NCBI GenBank assembly: GCA_021819105.1
Contig: JAKASK010000002.1
Coordinates: 118,992 to 179,812, forward strand
DNA from: an archaeon
GTDB taxonomy: Archaea > Thermoproteota > Nitrososphaeria > Nitrososphaerales > Gagatemarchaeaceae
Direction of reading: 5' to 3'
Length of the DNA: 60,821 nucleotides
Below, one piece after another: positions 41,245 to 49,292 of the stretch. Under the pieces are notes generated by a model. That model did no database searches and was not told the origin of the DNA. It saw only the letters and a list, made by a program, of their open reading frames with translations. A program made the position numbers and the translations under genes. The number at the start of each line of letters is the position of its first letter. Within the stretch, counting starts at the first letter, position 1.

Positions 41245-42561
41245 TCAGTCCCCGCTGGCCAGGTCGGTCGAGACTGCGAGATACTTCACGGGCATCTCTT
41301 CCAAGTCCCACTCCTCGGTCTCCACGGACTGACGGGCCCCGAGCAGTTGGGAGAAGAAACCAGAAAGCGCGGCCAGGTTCTCCTTGGTGTCGTCCTCCTT
41401 GCGCAGCCTGAGCAGAATGGCGTCTCCCTTTCGCTGGACCACCTGGTAGTCCCTGATCCCGTACCGCCCTTCGAGTGACTCCGTGACGTAGGAGGTGGGT
41501 ATCAGCGCGCCGTCTGCCGCCACCAGCCTGCTCTTTCTCCTGCCTTCAACCCGGGCCAGCCGTGGGAGGCTTGAACCGCAGTCGCACTTCTCGTCGCCCC
41601 CCACCACCACCATGTCTTCGAGCCTGTACCTCAGGATGGGCATGGCCTCGTTCTCGAGCGTAGTGACCACGACGTCGCTGGATTCGCCCTCAGAAGCGGG
41701 GCCGTCCCCCCTCGTCAGCTCGAAGGCGAAGTAGTCGGAGTTCAGGTGGATCCCCCTGTGGGCCCTGCACTCGTAGCCCAGGATCCCGAGCTCTGTCGCA
41801 CCATATATGTCGAGGACGTCGCAGCGGTAGAGGTCCATCAGTTCTCTCCTGCATGCGCGGGTCAGCGGCTCGTTCCCTGCGAAGACGAGCTTCATGTCGA
41901 GGCTCTTCCCTTCATCCCTCAGCATGTAGCCGACCCTCCTGAGGAAGGTAGGGGGCATCTGGACCACCTGCGGCCTGTAGGCATAGAACTCCAGGGCCGC
42001 CGTCCGGACCCTCCCGGCTCTCAAGTCAATCCTCTTTGGCCTGAGGGTGACGACATGGAGGGCGAACGACCTGAACATGAGCCTCCACATGACCACGGCG
42101 GGGGTGTATCTGTTGAAGGGGATGTCCGGCCCCTGGACCTGGAAGAGGGGGGTCTTCCACCAGGGCCTCACCCCGCCGACCCACATCTTGCGTATCTGCA
42201 GGGCCAGCAGGACGTCGCTGTAGCGCACCCCCCTCTGGACTCTGAGCGGACCGGAAGAGGTAGTCCCGGACGTAGTGAGGGTCATACCGACGGGGGCTCC
42301 CCTGACGGTGATGTCCCCGGGGAAGCTCTTCCTGATCTCGTCGCGGGTGAGGATCGGCAGCCTCGCCAGGTCAGAGAGGCCGTTGACGTCGTCGGGGACC
42401 ATCCCTCTGTCCCTGAACCATCTGTGATAGAGAGGGACGTTGTCGAAGGCGTAGCGGACAGTGCTTCGCAGCTTCCGCCGCTGTATCTCCAGTAGCTCGG
42501 CCCTTGGCCTGTAGTAGTTGCCGATGGCGACCTGCGCTTCCAGGAGAGTCCTCCAGAGCAA
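41245..42561 (-). CDS. PaaK/CapK-family adenylate-forming enzyme, copy 5
   Basis: The 438-residue protein has TTSGTTSSG (96-104) as P-loop with an inserted Ser, IYGATELGILGYEC, YRLED (Gly of YRxGD replaced by Glu), DCGSS and C-terminal EMPVKYLAV with a candidate Lys. It is separated by about 8 kb from copies 1-4 and is not especially close to any of them. It faces the MFS carrier with 20 bases between stops. TTG 42561 is the only start that gives the conserved N-terminal helix; no convincing TATA is seen nearby. Confidence 0.84.
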   Translation of the reverse strand: MLWRTLLEAQVAIGNYYRPRAELLEIQRRKLRSTVRYAFDNVPLYHRWFRDRGMVPDDVNGLSDLARLPILTRDEIRKSFPGDITVRGAPVGMTLTTSGTTSSGPLRVQRGVRYSDVLLALQIRKMWVGGVRPWWKTPLFQVQGPDIPFNRYTPAVVMWRLMFRSFALHVVTLRPKRIDLRAGRVRTAALEFYAYRPQVVQMPPTFLRRVGYMLRDEGKSLDMKLVFAGNEPLTRACRRELMDLYRCDVLDIYGATELGILGYECRAHRGIHLNSDYFAFELTRGDGPASEGESSDVVVTTLENEAMPILRYRLEDMVVVGGDEKCDCGSSLPRLARVEGRRKSRLVAADGALIPTSYVTESLEGRYGIRDYQVVQRKGDAILLRLRKEDDTKENLAALSGFFSQLLGARQSVETEEWDLEEMPVKYLAVSTDLASGD

Positions 42562-42886
42562 CGCCTAGCTCATCCGCCCGTCAGCTCACTGGATTCCCGG
42601 CAGCGGCGTGCGCTCCATGCCAGGGGGACGGACGGCCGAACCCCGGCAGAAGGAGGGGTGGAGTGTTACGACAAGCTGGGCCCGTTCGCCCAGAAGAGGA
42701 TAACCGAGGGAGCGCCGTGAGCCCGTGACTGCGGGGGTGGCTCCGTGGAACGTCAACCGGCGCCGGCACCAGGCCGCCCGTATTTAGCGACAGAGGAAGG
42801 ACGCAGCGAAGGCCGGCGTGACCTGAGCGGGCTTCGCCACGTATTTGAGCCCCCACGGGCGGCGGAGGGGGCGGCGGAGAGCGGCA
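42562..42886. other. Intergenic region between PaaK copy 5 and the PIN-domain gene
   Basis: This 325-base stretch separates divergent genes. Two TATA-like boxes, CGTATTTAGCG near 42779-42789 and CGTATTTGAGC near 42840-42850, could drive the PIN gene; the first, read on the minus strand, could also serve PaaK copy 5. Short open frames here have no recognisable product. Confidence 0.5.
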
Positions 42887-43252
42887 GTGAGGGTGATCTT
42901 TGACAGCAGCTTCCTGATGGCAGTGGTCGAAAGGCCCACCACCTGGGCCGAGGACATCGCGGCGGACGTAGGGAGGTTCCAGCCGGTCCTGCTGGGGTGC
43001 GTCAGGGACGAGCTGCGCGCGATCGCCTCCGGCCGGGGAAGGAAGGCGAGGACCGCACGGGTCGCGCTGGAGCTGGCGGCAGGGTTCGCAGGGGGGAGCT
43101 GCGGCGGCGCGTCCGTAGACGACGAGATAATGTCTCAGGCACTCTCGGACGGCGCGCTGGTCGCGACGATCGACTCCGGGCTCCTCCGCTCTCTCAGGGC
43201 GGCCCATGTGAAGGCGGTGACCCTGAGGAGGGGGAGGGTAGCCCTGGGCTAG
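42887..43252 (+). CDS. PIN-domain protein, Fcf1/Utp23-like
   Basis: The 121-residue PIN nuclease fold has the acidic residues in order: VIFDSSFLMAV (Asp near residue 5), RDELRAI (Glu), and VATIDSGLLRSL (Asp). Archaeal proteins of this type are related to eukaryotic Fcf1 in rRNA processing and commonly sit between aIF2-gamma and rpoE. Here the gene is still next to rpoE. GTG 42887 is preferred, giving MRVIFDSS; a longer Arg-rich start at 42845 falls inside the TATA-like box. Confidence 0.8.
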   Translation: MRVIFDSSFLMAVVERPTTWAEDIAADVGRFQPVLLGCVRDELRAIASGRGRKARTARVALELAAGFAGGSCGGASVDDEIMSQALSDGALVATIDSGLLRSLRAAHVKAVTLRRGRVALG

Positions 43253-43363
43253 GGACGGCGCCTGTTCGGCCAGCCTTGGCACGACTTTTGCAGGATTTCA
43301 TCTCTTCTCAACCAAAGATTAAAATCGCTGAGCCGGCGGGGTGCCACAGTTTCTGATTCGTTC

Positions 43364-43948
43364 ATGTTTGAGCTAGTCAACCTTGAAGATGTCGTAAGGG
43401 TCCCCCCCGACAGATTTGGGTCGCCCCTTGAGAAGGTGGCGCTGGACCTTCTGAAGCTGAAGTACGAGAGCACCATCAACCCGGAACACGGATACCTCGT
43501 GCTCGTCACCAGGGTGGACGTTGACAAGGTAGGCAAGATCATCGCAGGGGACGGCGCCACCTACCACAGGGTGAAGTTCGAGGTCCTGTCGTTCTTTCCG
43601 CTGAAGCAGGAGATAGTCGAAGGGGAGATCGTCGAAGTGACTGACTTCGGCGCGTTCGTGAGGGTCGGTCCGGCAGACGCGCTCCTTCACCTGAGCCAGA
43701 TAATGGACGACTACCTGACCAGCGACGTGAAGTCAGGCATAATCACCGCTTCGCAGAGCAAGCGGACCCTCAGGGTGGGAAGCAAGGTGAGGGTCAGGAT
43801 CACGGCCGTCAGCCTCGGCCACGGGATTTCGATGGGCAAGATAGGGGTCACCTGCAGGCAGCCGTTCCTTGGCGCACTCGAGTGGATAGACGACGAGGTG
43901 GCGAAGGCAGGCAAGGCCCGCAAGGCCGAGGAAAGACCGGAGAAGTAG
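43364..43948 (+). CDS. rpoE1: DNA-directed RNA polymerase subunit E' (Rpb7-like)
   Basis: The 194-residue stalk subunit has the N-terminal tip domain (MFELVNLEDVVRVPPDRFG...ALDLLKLKYESTINPEHGYLV) and a C-terminal S1/OB domain (GEIVEVTDFGAFVRVGPADALLHLSQI). It pairs with the E''/Spt4-type neighbour or RpoF in promoter opening and RNA binding. The ATG follows a GATTAAAATC box by 43 bases. The gene begins the cluster rpoE', spt4, dephospho-CoA kinase, S24e, S27ae. Confidence 0.95.
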   Translation: MFELVNLEDVVRVPPDRFGSPLEKVALDLLKLKYESTINPEHGYLVLVTRVDVDKVGKIIAGDGATYHRVKFEVLSFFPLKQEIVEGEIVEVTDFGAFVRVGPADALLHLSQIMDDYLTSDVKSGIITASQSKRTLRVGSKVRVRITAVSLGHGISMGKIGVTCRQPFLGALEWIDDEVAKAGKARKAEERPEK

Positions 43949-43953
43949 GCCCG

Positions 43954-44139
43954 ATGAGAGAGCTGGCCTGCCGGAAATGCAGGATGCTGACCACAGAGAA
44001 GACCTGTCCCAACGACGGCTCGACCGAGCTGAGCAACGAGTGGTCGGGGCTGATCATAATCATCAACTCGGAGAAGTCCCAGGTGGCCAAGACCCTGGGC
44101 ATCACACGACCCGGAAGATACGCCCTGAAGGTTAGCTGA
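43954..44139 (+). CDS. spt4: Spt4/RNA polymerase subunit E''
   Basis: The 61-residue elongation factor partner of Spt5 has an N-terminal zinc site, CRKC...TCPND, then NEWSGLIIIINSEKSQVAKTLGITRPGRYALKV, the beta-sheet that binds Spt5. The fourth zinc ligand, usually Cys in CPxC, is Asp here (CPND). It begins five bases after the rpoE' stop and is in one operon with it. Confidence 0.93.
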   Translation: MRELACRKCRMLTTEKTCPNDGSTELSNEWSGLIIIINSEKSQVAKTLGITRPGRYALKVS

Positions 44140-44143
44140 CCCC

Positions 44144-44668
44144 TTGGCCAGGGTGTACAGACTCCCTGAAGAACTGAGGTCGAAGCTCGCCAGGCCCCTC
44201 GGGAGGGTCTACACCGGAAAGGAGACGGAGGGAGGCGAGTTCGCAAGGCTCGTCGGCCAGGAGGCCATGGCGATCACCGTCGGAGACAGGGTGACCGAGA
44301 CCCTTGGGAAAATGGGGCGGACCCCCGAAGTGCAGGTGGTCGACGGCGTGGAGATGCGGAGCAGGAGGGAGCCCCCCAAGCTGCCCTTCCGCCGCCTGGT
44401 CAGGGTCAAGAACCCGGCAGGCACCATCACCGAGTCGGCGATCAAGGGGATGGGGAAGGCCTTCGGGGGGACGAAGCCAGTCAGGGTCCTGGTCGAAGGG
44501 GAAGAGGACCTGATGGCCATGCTCGCCGTCGCCCTGGCGCCCATTTCGTCCACCGTGTTCTACGGCCAACCGGGTGAAGGGGTGGTGGCGGTCAAGGTCA
44601 ACGCGGAGTCGAAGTCCAGGAACCGGGCGATCCTGGCCAAGATGGGGATCAAAGGGCTCAACAGCTGA
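44144..44668 (+). CDS. GTP-dependent dephospho-CoA kinase (DUF359)
   Basis: The 174-residue protein belongs to the archaeal DUF359 family, shown in Thermococcales to phosphorylate dephospho-CoA with GTP as the last step of CoA synthesis. Seen are YRLPEELRSKLARPLGRVY, ITVGDRVTETL, VVDGVEMR, KNPAGTITESA, LVEGEEDLMAMLAVALAP and VFYGQPGEGVVAVKV. TTG 44144 starts four bases after spt4, consistent with an operon. CoA supply is relevant to the PaaK-type ligases, but the location is the usual archaeal one. Confidence 0.88.
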   Translation: MARVYRLPEELRSKLARPLGRVYTGKETEGGEFARLVGQEAMAITVGDRVTETLGKMGRTPEVQVVDGVEMRSRREPPKLPFRRLVRVKNPAGTITESAIKGMGKAFGGTKPVRVLVEGEEDLMAMLAVALAPISSTVFYGQPGEGVVAVKVNAESKSRNRAILAKMGIKGLNS

Positions 44669-44740
44669 ACGATTCTGATACCAACGGATACCAGTCACTA
44701 CCAATCAGGTGGGGGCTTTACTAATCCGAGATAAAATGAT

Positions 44741-45276
44741 GTGAAGCTATCAGACTGGGCACGGCAGAACGGTCTCGACTACAAGACAGCCTATCGCCTA
44801 TTCATGAATGGGAAGTTCCCGCGCCCGACCGAACAACTTCCCACTGGTACGATTCTCGTCCACGAACTCTCAGGTCGAACGACGCCGTTCTCTATGCGAG
44901 GGTGTCATCGAGCGGCCAGAAAGAAGATTTGGAACGTCAACTCGACAGGTTGCGTGATTTTGCTGCGGCGAACGGCCTCCATGTGGTCGGCGAGTTCAAA
45001 GAAACCGGGTCTGGGCTCAACGGTCATCGCAAGGCCCTGCTGAAGATTCTCGGGATTCCCTCTTTCTCGATAATCGTCGTCGAACATCGTGACAGGCTCG
45101 CCTCGCTGGCGATAGCCTTTCGTGGCAGCCGTCTTTGCGGCCAACCGTTCGCCGTGAGCGCGGACGCCTCTTGGCACCTTTTGAGGAATGAATACCTGTG
45201 GCATGGCCCCGTAGCCGACACGACCATGGCAGGTAGGACTGAACAGGGTGTCAACGCTCCGAAAGGAGTGGTCTGA
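44741..45276 (+). pseudogene. Decayed IS607-family serine recombinase (TnpA)
   Basis: The first frame gives a MerR-like HTH (MKLSDWARQNGLDYKTAYRLF, MNGKFPRPTEQLPTGTILVHE). A one-base shift near 44875-44885 moves the frame to DAVLYARVSSSGQKEDLERQL, the catalytic serine motif of IS607 recombinases, followed by EHRDRLA. After about 45110 the sequence loses the family pattern. The region is visibly less GC-rich than its neighbours, pointing to foreign origin. No tnpB gene is next to it. It lies between the dephospho-CoA kinase and S24e genes. Confidence 0.8.
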
Positions 45277-45344
45277 ATGACCACGTTCTGTCAACGGCTG
45301 GCATAGCCTCAACTTAATATCCCCGCCAGATTCGGGCTGCCCGT

Positions 45345-45689
45345 TTGCCAGTGGAGAAGAAGTCAGAGTCGAAGGTCCTGGACAGGGCCTACGTCGAGCT
45401 GTCCATGGATGACAAGGCAGGGAAGCTTTCGAGGAAGGATGCCGTAGCGGCGGTAGCGCAGGAGATGGGGGTGGCGGCGGAGAACGTGGCCCTCGTCCGG
45501 ATGGAGGGGAAGTCAGGGACCAGGATCGTCAGAGGGAAGTTCTACGTCTACGGCTCGGCCGCCTCGAAGAAGAGAGTCCACCCGTCCTACCTGGACGAAA
45601 GAGCGCTCAGCAAAGAGGAGAGGGAGAAGCTGAAGCAGGAGAGGAAGAAGGCGGCGACCCCGGCGCCGGCAGCAGAGGCGAAGAAGTAG
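45345..45689 (+). CDS. rps24e: Ribosomal protein S24e
   Basis: The 114-residue small-subunit protein shows LDRAYVELSMDDKAGKLSRKDAVAAVAQEMG, VALVRMEGKSGTRIVRGKFYVYGS and an acidic/basic helical tail, matching archaeal S24e. TTG 45345 is about 28 bases after ACTTAATAT, so it has its own leaderless promoter downstream of the IS607 remnant. S27ae follows three bases later. Confidence 0.92.
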   Translation: MPVEKKSESKVLDRAYVELSMDDKAGKLSRKDAVAAVAQEMGVAAENVALVRMEGKSGTRIVRGKFYVYGSAASKKRVHPSYLDERALSKEEREKLKQERKKAATPAPAAEAKK

Positions 45690-45692
45690 GCC

Positions 45693-45962
45693 ATGTCGAA
45701 GGCGCCTCCCCCGACCCCGGCACCCGCAGCCGCTGCCGTGCCAGCGGCGCCGGTAGAGGAGAAGAAACCAGAGAAGAAGGAGAAGCCGAAGGCTCCCAAG
45801 CGGAGGATACAGGTACACAAGCTCTACAAGGTCGAGGGAGAGTCGCTGTCAAGGCTGAGGAAGGAGTGCCCAAGGTGCGGCAAGGGGTACTTCATGGCCC
45901 AGCACGGCAACCGCCTCACCTGCGGCCACTGCGGCTACACCACCTACACCCAGAAGGGCTAA
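45693..45962 (+). CDS. rps27ae: Ribosomal protein S27ae with Pro/Ala/Lys-rich N-terminal extension
   Basis: The C-terminal 50 residues are the S27ae zinc protein: [28 protein letters not shown], with a four-Cys site. The first 38 residues are a low-complexity extension ([16 protein letters not shown], then [17 protein letters not shown]) not usual in archaeal S27ae. It is in operon with S24e. Its stop overlaps the stop of the convergent gene by four bases. Confidence 0.92.
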   Translation: MSKAPPPTPAPAAAAVPAAPVEEKKPEKKEKPKAPKRRIQVHKLYKVEGESLSRLRKECPRCGKGYFMAQHGNRLTCGHCGYTTYTQKG

Positions 45963-47584
45963 ACGTACGCCGAGATAACGTCCTTCAGCATCTTCGCCAT
46001 GCCGGGAGTGAGGAACGGCCTGAAGGGCCCGAAGTACTTCTGCCCCTTCGCCTTGGCTATGCTCGAGCCGTCCCCGGACCCCGCGTAGGAGTCAAGGAAC
46101 GAGACCGCCACCTTCTTCATCGCGTCTTCCCTCACCGAGAGTTTGGCTGTGTAGTAGAGGAACTCTGCGAGGTCCCATGCCTTGTCCCCCCCGGGGACGG
46201 CCTGCTCGAGGTCCGTCAGGTACAGCCCGTGGCTCGAAAGTATCACGTTGCTGGGCTTCGTGTCCCCCAGGGCGATCCCCCAGGAGTGGATCCCGGCCAT
46301 GAGCCTCCCGTAGGCAGCCACCGACTCGGTGCTGCCAAGGCCCTCCTTCAGGAAGTCGTTGATCTTGGAGGCCAGGGTCGGCCCGCCGACGAAGTCCTTG
46401 ACCAGTATCCTCTCGGCCGGGGCCACGGCGAGTATGGGCGGGACGAGGACCCCCTTCGCCCTGAGCGCCAGGGTCATCCCGTACTCCCTGTCCATGCGGG
46501 AGACGGGGTTGGTGCTGAACTTGTTCGCAGTCGAAGCCCAGATGCCAAGGAGCGCCCACTTCAGGGACCTCACGTCGGTGTAGTTCTTGACGACCACCGC
46601 CTTCTCGCGGGCGGCGTCCTTGAAGGTGAGCACCCTCGTGGTGGAGTACGGCTCCCCGATGTCCCGCTCCCTCGTGGAGTATGACTCGAACCCGAGCAGC
46701 CGGGCCAGCTCCTTTACGAGAAACGACGCGTCGGGGACGACCGAACCTTCCTCGAGGCGGAGAAGGGACCGGGGCAGCTCCAGCGGGACGAACGGCGGAG
46801 GGCTCTCCCTCATCCTCCTGAGCTTCGAAAGGGCTTCCCTGGAGAAGACCGACGGACCGACCCTGCCGGCGTATCCGTGGACGGCGTACTGCGTCACCCC
46901 CCGGGCGGTCACCGAGAACATCGAGTGGACCCTTGTGAAGGCGTCCCCCTTCAGCTTCTCGGGGAGCAGCTTTACGCCGGACGACTCGGCACGCAGGAAT
47001 CCGCCAGGCTGGAGGGCCTGGGCCGCCGCTTCGAACCCGGAGGTCGAGATGCCCCTGTTCTCGTCTCCAAGCGCGCAGGTGTAGGTGTGGACGTAGCTGT
47101 AGGCGGCTGGTGGATAGATGGCCGCCCTCCGGTGCAGCTTGTCGAACAGGAAGTAGTCGTAGGGGACGAGAAGGTGCCTCCCGAACTCGCCGTAGTCGGA
47201 CGAGAGTTCGAGGAGCGCTTCAACTATGACCCTCTTCTTGTACTGGAGCTCCACCGCACAGAAGAGGTCCGGGTTCGCTATGGGCTCGTAGACGTTGAGG
47301 AGCCTTCCTACCACGAACTCTCCGAGGTACGACGAGCGCGCGTCCTGGTCCAGCATCTCCTGGTCGACGATGAGCGCAGAGGCCGCGACAGGGGTGTCGA
47401 TGTAGCGGTAGCGGACTCCTTCCCTGAACCGCTTGGACACCACGATCAGGTCGTAGTCGGAGTCCGGACGCGAGTAACCCGCCACCTTCGAGCCGTAGGC
47501 TGCGATGGCTGCTATCCTGGCCGGCTCTATGAGGGTCCCGGCAAGTTCGCTGAGGGTCCGCCGCTCGTCCGCTGTGAGTCTCAA
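45959..47584 (-). CDS. Nucleotidyltransferase domain fused to a Bud32/RIO-like kinase domain
   Basis: The 541-residue protein has an N-terminal minimal nucleotidyltransferase motif, [22 protein letters not shown] (residues about 28-49, GS...DxD). Its C-terminal half (from about 300) is an atypical kinase: [11 protein letters not shown] (Lys), [33 protein letters not shown] (catalytic Asp, Lys and Asn) and LYLTDLEQA (metal Asp). The GD-x-KPSN pattern is nearest to Bud32/Kae1-associated kinases. Bud32 usually lies after S27ae in archaea; this gene is there but convergent. It overlaps the HExxH gene by four bases (ATGA). Substrate of either domain is unknown. Confidence 0.75.
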   Translation of the reverse strand: MRLTADERRTLSELAGTLIEPARIAAIAAYGSKVAGYSRPDSDYDLIVVSKRFREGVRYRYIDTPVAASALIVDQEMLDQDARSSYLGEFVVGRLLNVYEPIANPDLFCAVELQYKKRVIVEALLELSSDYGEFGRHLLVPYDYFLFDKLHRRAAIYPPAAYSYVHTYTCALGDENRGISTSGFEAAAQALQPGGFLRAESSGVKLLPEKLKGDAFTRVHSMFSVTARGVTQYAVHGYAGRVGPSVFSREALSKLRRMRESPPPFVPLELPRSLLRLEEGSVVPDASFLVKELARLLGFESYSTRERDIGEPYSTTRVLTFKDAAREKAVVVKNYTDVRSLKWALLGIWASTANKFSTNPVSRMDREYGMTLALRAKGVLVPPILAVAPAERILVKDFVGGPTLASKINDFLKEGLGSTESVAAYGRLMAGIHSWGIALGDTKPSNVILSSHGLYLTDLEQAVPGGDKAWDLAEFLYYTAKLSVREDAMKKVAVSFLDSYAGSGDGSSIAKAKGQKYFGPFRPFLTPGMAKMLKDVISAYV

Positions 47585-48294
47585 CTTGGCTTCTTCTCTT
47601 CCAGCAGTGCGATCTTGGCCAGGACCGCAGGGTCGAACTTGGTGGAAGCTACCGCCCCCATGGGAAGCTTGACCCAGTTGTCCTGTGGGCCCACCCAGCG
47701 GATCGGCAGTTCCTTGGCGATCCAGGAGTCCCCGACCTTCTTGTTCAGCGCCTGGTCAGAGAGCTGGTCCTTGAACTTGCGACTGATGAGTGAGACGAGG
47801 TGCCTGTCGGAAAAGATGAGTTTGGGAGGGACTAGCCGCTCCGCGTCGGCATAGGATGCCTCGTAGAGGGTGGTCGCTATCTCGTCGCTGGCGACGTCGA
47901 CGGTGCTCAGCTTCCGGACGAGCTCGACGTAGTGGGTGAACTCGTGGGCGGCGACCGCCTCGATGGTCCCCTTGGTCCCGTAGGCCAGCAGGGCCGCCGT
48001 GAACTGCACCAGGATCAGGACGCCCCCGTTCAGGGTGGTCGGGATCACCCGGGCGAAGAGGACCCCCATCTGCCCGTACTCGTTCCCGGTCCTGGAGACC
48101 GGGAGGACGGGCTCGATGTAGTACGGAGGGTACCTGAGCCCGCTCGCCTTCTCGACCCTCTGGACCGCCCCCTGGAGGTACTTCATCTTCAGCCTGACCC
48201 TCTTGGCGAGCACCCTGGGCACCTTGTCCTGGGCGACGGCCTGGTCGAGAAGAATCAGCGGGTCCAACTGCTTCGTGACCGTCCCAGCGTCCAT
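47581..48294 (-). CDS. HExxH metallopeptidase-like protein
   Basis: The 237-residue protein contains AVAAHEFTHYVELV near residue 115, a zinc-metallopeptidase HExxH helix. A downstream Glu in TTLYEASYADAERL could be the third ligand. No signal peptide or membrane helix is seen, so it would be cytoplasmic. The flanking protein sequence is not one I recognise. It is coupled to the nucleotidyltransferase-kinase fusion by an ATGA overlap, so the two probably act together. Confidence 0.65.
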   Translation of the reverse strand: MDAGTVTKQLDPLILLDQAVAQDKVPRVLAKRVRLKMKYLQGAVQRVEKASGLRYPPYYIEPVLPVSRTGNEYGQMGVLFARVIPTTLNGGVLILVQFTAALLAYGTKGTIEAVAAHEFTHYVELVRKLSTVDVASDEIATTLYEASYADAERLVPPKLIFSDRHLVSLISRKFKDQLSDQALNKKVGDSWIAKELPIRWVGPQDNWVKLPMGAVASTKFDPAVLAKIALLEEKKPS

Positions 48295-48308
48295 ATGAAC
48301 GTTAAGCG

Positions 48309-48767
48309 CTATTCCGAGAGTTTGAAGTTGACCGGCGGGCTGCGCCGGGACACCTCCATGAATATCTCCGCCTGGATCACCCCGGGGATCTTCCCTATCA
48401 CGTCGTAGACGGCACCGTGAAGTTCGTCCAGGGACTGTCCCTTCAGGTTGACGATGATGTCGAAGCGCCCGGTCACCTCGCGGATGAGCCTCACCCCCTC
48501 CACCTTCATCACCTGGTCCAAGATCGGCTCCCTCTGCTTGGGGTCGATGTTCAGCCCGGCGATGGCACCCGCCCTCATGCCTAGTTTCTCCTCGTTGACC
48601 AGGACCGTGAACCTCTCGATCACGCCGCGCTTCTGGAGCCGCTTTATCCTGCTGTACATCACCGAAAGGTTGACTCCGAGGTCTCTGCTCAGCTTGGGCA
48701 CCGAGACCGAGGCGTCGGAGTAGAGCGACGAGAGTATCTTCATGTCCAGGTCGTCAAGGCGAGCCAA
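48309..48767 (-). CDS. Lrp/AsnC-family transcriptional regulator
   Basis: The 152-residue protein has an N-terminal winged HTH (LDDLDMKILSSLYSDASVSVPKLSRDLGVNLSVMYSRIKRLQKRGVIERF) and a C-terminal RAM-like domain (GAIAGLNIDPKQREPILDQVMKVEGVRLIREVTGRFDIIVNLKGQ). Such regulators sense amino acids and bind DNA as dimers or octamers. TTG 48767 aligns with homologues. It lies 14 bases upstream of the HExxH gene in the same direction, so may be in its operon. Confidence 0.9.
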   Translation of the reverse strand: MARLDDLDMKILSSLYSDASVSVPKLSRDLGVNLSVMYSRIKRLQKRGVIERFTVLVNEEKLGMRAGAIAGLNIDPKQREPILDQVMKVEGVRLIREVTGRFDIIVNLKGQSLDELHGAVYDVIGKIPGVIQAEIFMEVSRRSPPVNFKLSE

Positions 48768-48863
48768 GCTGCAGACCTATGTTGCTCGCTGTCCGGTGAT
48801 ATTTCTGCTTTCTCGAGAGATACTCGGATAATATTCCGCGAAAGCCTGGTGGATTGAGTGAAA

Positions 48864-49223
48864 CTAGCTGGTCTTGGCCGTCTCTTCGACTTTCTTCGCA
48901 TTGACCTGATAGGTCTCTTCGGTGATGGTGTTCCCGCGGACAAGCTTCCTCTTCTTGATCCCCCTTTCGGCGGTCTTGTACCCCACGCCGCGGGTCATGA
49001 GGACGTAATTCTTGCCTCCACCCATGGTGTCGCCCCGCATGGGGAACCCAGCCTTGTCGCTCCCGCCGGTTATCATTATCTTCCCGGCGAGCCCGACGGA
49101 GGCTCCGTCTATGACTTCACCCACCCTTCGTCCGACGAGCAGCTGGGCGCTGGCGTCCTTGACCTCGGAGGCCTCTGACTTGCCGGTCTTCGGGTCCGAG
49201 ACGACCAGCTTGTAGGTGACCAT
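48864..49223 (-). CDS. rps6e: Ribosomal protein S6e
   Basis: The 119-residue protein shows YKLVVSDPKTGKSEASEVKD, LVGRRVGEVIDGASVGLAGKIMITGGSDKAGFPMRGD and GVGYKTAERGIKKRKLVRGNTI, all diagnostic of archaeal S6e (the eukaryotic C-terminal phosphorylated tail is absent). CTTAAATCC lies about 27 bases before the ATG, a leaderless promoter. It is downstream of aIF5B in the usual archaeal neighbourhood. Confidence 0.95.
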   Translation of the reverse strand: MVTYKLVVSDPKTGKSEASEVKDASAQLLVGRRVGEVIDGASVGLAGKIMITGGSDKAGFPMRGDTMGGGKNYVLMTRGVGYKTAERGIKKRKLVRGNTITEETYQVNAKKVEETAKTS

Positions 49224-49292
49224 TCAGGTGCGCCGAAACCGACGTGGATTTAAGCTGTGGGCCCCCGGTCCCCGGCTGGAGAGTAGGACGGG

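Noticed and set aside
44669-44740. Possible tRNA or riboswitch in the spacer before the IS607 remnant
   Set aside because: No T-loop consensus, cloverleaf pairing or known riboswitch motif is visible.
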